This document shows, one piece after another, positions 62,855 to 64,000 of a DNA stretch of 64,000 nucleotides. The notes beneath the pieces are model-generated. The model had not been told where the DNA came from. It did not search any database and saw only the letters and a program-made list of their open reading frames with translations. Where the stretch lies: positions 80,307,501 to 80,371,500 of the forward strand of contig NC_088916.1 of NCBI RefSeq assembly GCF_963576675.1. The letters run 5' to 3'. Position numbers and translations under genes: made by a program. Source of the DNA: Euphorbia lathyris (taxonomy: Eukaryota; Streptophyta; Magnoliopsida; Malpighiales; Euphorbiaceae). Each line of letters starts with the position of its first letter. Within the stretch, counting starts at the first letter, position 1.

Positions 62855-62866
62855 GCTCTGATACCA
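62855..62866 (-). promoter_or_regulatory. Pararetrovirus tRNA-Met primer-binding site
   Basis: The minus strand reads TGGTATCAGAGC, the exact tRNA-iMet complement that primes minus-strand DNA in caulimovirids and marks nucleotide 1 of their genomes by convention. Confidence 0.93.
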
Positions 62867-63321
62867 TTTTATGTGGACCGTTTTTTCTGATGTGTATAAT
62901 GTGTGCAGGATCGCTCTTATGACCCTAAAAAGGGTAGGAAGACAAACGACTGCTGAAGTAAACATTGTTAAATGAAATTTAACATCCATAATATATTAAA
63001 CCTTTAAGTGTAACTAATGATAACAAATTAATTTAATTAGAACAAGAGTTATAGAGGAACTCTAGTATACCTTTCAAAGCAATCCTCAGTGGAGACTTCT
63101 GAACTCTGCCTGACACCCTCTCATCATCATCATGGGTTATGGCTGTGTTCCAGCATCTCTACACACCTCTTGGATTCGTCTGAAGGCTAACTATTGTTGC
63201 TTTATAACTCTGGATCTTTTTAAACTAATATGCTATACGGAAGTTAAACTTAAGTAGTTAACAACTATGGATGCTAAAAGGGGAAGTTTAGAAAGCCATG
63301 GATATAGAGAGAAAGAAAGCT

Positions 63322-63327
63322 TTTATT
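63322..63327 (-). terminator. Pararetrovirus poly(A) signal
   Basis: The minus strand reads CAATAAAAGC, an AATAAA hexamer about 35 nt from the right repeat. In this family the signal lies in the leader, shortly after the transcript start, and is used only on the second pass around the circle; the place fits. Confidence 0.6.
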
Positions 63328-63362
63328 GCTCAAAGCAAGTTATGTCTCATACATCATATGTA

Positions 63363-63424
63363 AAAAAAAAATTGATTTCTTTTTTCTATATGTATCCTTC
63401 TACTGTAATTTCCTTAATTAAACT
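63363..63424. repeat. 62-bp direct repeat, right copy
   Basis: Same sequence as 55000-55061, preceded by one more A. Beyond it the text (TTCATAATTAATTTC) differs from that after the left copy. Confidence 0.92.
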
Positions 63425-64000
63425 TTCATAATTAATTTCTTTTGTAAGTTGTATCGCGTAGAAAAAAGAAAGGTGAAGAGGCTAATATTGTTGTAACGAG
63501 TAGAATAAAAAGAAGACGAAGAGGCTAATGCAGTGGTTGAACCAGAACCCAAACTAAGCTGGGGTTTAAATATTTAATAATAAAGTTTTATAACGTTAAA
63601 AATATTATATCACGTAAAATTCAATAATTTTTAACACAATAATTTGGGGGGTTAATTTTAATCGTGCGGTTGACGGAAAAATTTCAAAGTCCATCCCGTT
63701 AGGGCTGGGCAAAATTTTTGTAGCATCCAACGCGTTAAAACTGTAAAAGTGTTATCATTATGTAGAAACTAGCATTGAACTAATAGAAAATTAAACATGT
63801 TTACTTTTTTTTAATGGTAAAGACATTAAAAATGAATTCAAAAGTGTTATCAAACTAAAAATAAAGAGTCCATTTAAATTAATTAATAATGGTAACATGT
63901 ATTTATAATTATTGAAAAATAAAATTAAAATAAATAAAAACTTCTTAAAAGAAAATAAGGTTGGAGAGAGTCGAACATAGAATCCCTCAAATAGAAGTAA
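63425..64000. other. Right flank, nothing recognised
   Basis: AT-rich sequence with no ORF of note. A phrase 'gtagaaaaaagaaaggtgaagaggctaat' is partly repeated as 'gtagaataaaaagaagacgaagaggctaat' about 50 bp later. Confidence 0.4.

Larger units (their letters stand above)
55062..63362 (-). mobile_element. Endogenous pararetrovirus (Caulimoviridae), apparently full length
   Basis: About 8.3 kb on the minus strand, within the 7-10 kb of this family. In transcription order: leader, tRNA-Met primer site, ORFs of 92, 107, 423 (movement protein), 55, 144, 667 (coat), 635 (PR-RT-RNase H) and 366 codons, then a promoter region ending in a TATA-like box. All ORFs are open. Separate MP, CP and Pol ORFs in that order, with small ORFs between, resemble caulimovirus/soymovirus-type genomes more than badnavirus or petuvirus types; the genus cannot be fixed here. 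There is no integrase, so integration was presumably by host repair. Confidence 0.92.
62812..63362 (-). promoter_or_regulatory. Pararetrovirus leader
   Basis: About 550 nt before the first ORF. It carries the primer-binding site and, near its start, a poly(A) signal. It contains short upstream ATGs, as usual in caulimovirid leaders that are bypassed by ribosome shunting (known for the family, not shown here). Confidence 0.65.

Noticed and set aside
55455..62866. tRNA-Met-like words as tRNA genes
   Set aside because: TGGTATCAGAGC at 62855 (and at 5455) is only a primer-binding complement; there is no cloverleaf around it.

Overview
The window is a stretch of plant nuclear DNA, almost certainly from a eudicot. 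The signs are AT-rich intergenic sequence, GT-AG introns, plant lineages of Ty1/Copia and Ty3/Gypsy (Tat-type) retrotransposons, an Au-like SINE, MULE and hAT miniature elements, and an integrated caulimovirid. Only one ordinary host gene is convincing: a three-exon gene for a 97-residue protein at 50936-52992. Nearly everything else is mobile or viral DNA, much of it nested.

Left part (1-30194). A minus-strand Ty1/Copia element fills 1-6912; its 3' LTR lies beyond the window and its reading frame is broken by several stops and frameshifts. Next comes a LINE whose RNase H region is split by a 19.9-kb Tat-lineage Gypsy element (9994-29898). That element is bounded by about 3-kb LTRs and a perfect 5-bp target duplication, GCAGC. 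Its gag-pol frame is interrupted by only two stops (TAG 19362, TGA 22038). Two things make it unusual. Gag holds four successive copies of the capsid-like gag domain. Between pol and the 3' LTR sits an antisense gene of six apparent exons, with its own TATA box, for a plant-mobile-domain (PMD) protein, followed upstream by a nine-unit 39-bp minisatellite. The LTRs carry a GC-rich array of short palindromes just upstream of a TATA box that itself lies in the loop of an inverted repeat.

Middle part (30195-50545). This is a graveyard of non-autonomous DNA elements: a hAT-type element with an 8-bp duplication, about ten foldback/MULE-like elements (most with visible 9-bp duplications, one nested in another), a foldback element split by a solo LTR of the Copia family, an Au-like SINE, a second LINE tail, and a Pack-MULE-like element carrying an ankyrin-repeat fragment. 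The host gene follows. Its promoter has site II (TGGGCY) motifs and a telo-box, which suggests a housekeeping or mitochondrial role; one MULE-like element lies in its second intron.

Right part (55000-63424). A complete-looking endogenous pararetrovirus (Caulimoviridae) lies on the minus strand, bounded by 62-bp direct repeats. In transcription order it has a leader with poly(A) signal and tRNA-Met primer site, two small ORFs, a movement protein, a 55-aa mini-ORF, a 144-aa ORF, a coat protein with zinc knuckle, protease-RT-RNase H, and a last ORF in the transactivator position. No ORF is visibly disrupted. The movement protein appears to carry a second, catalytically altered retropepsin-like domain at its C terminus. 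The rest of the right flank (63425-64000) is AT-rich with no gene seen.
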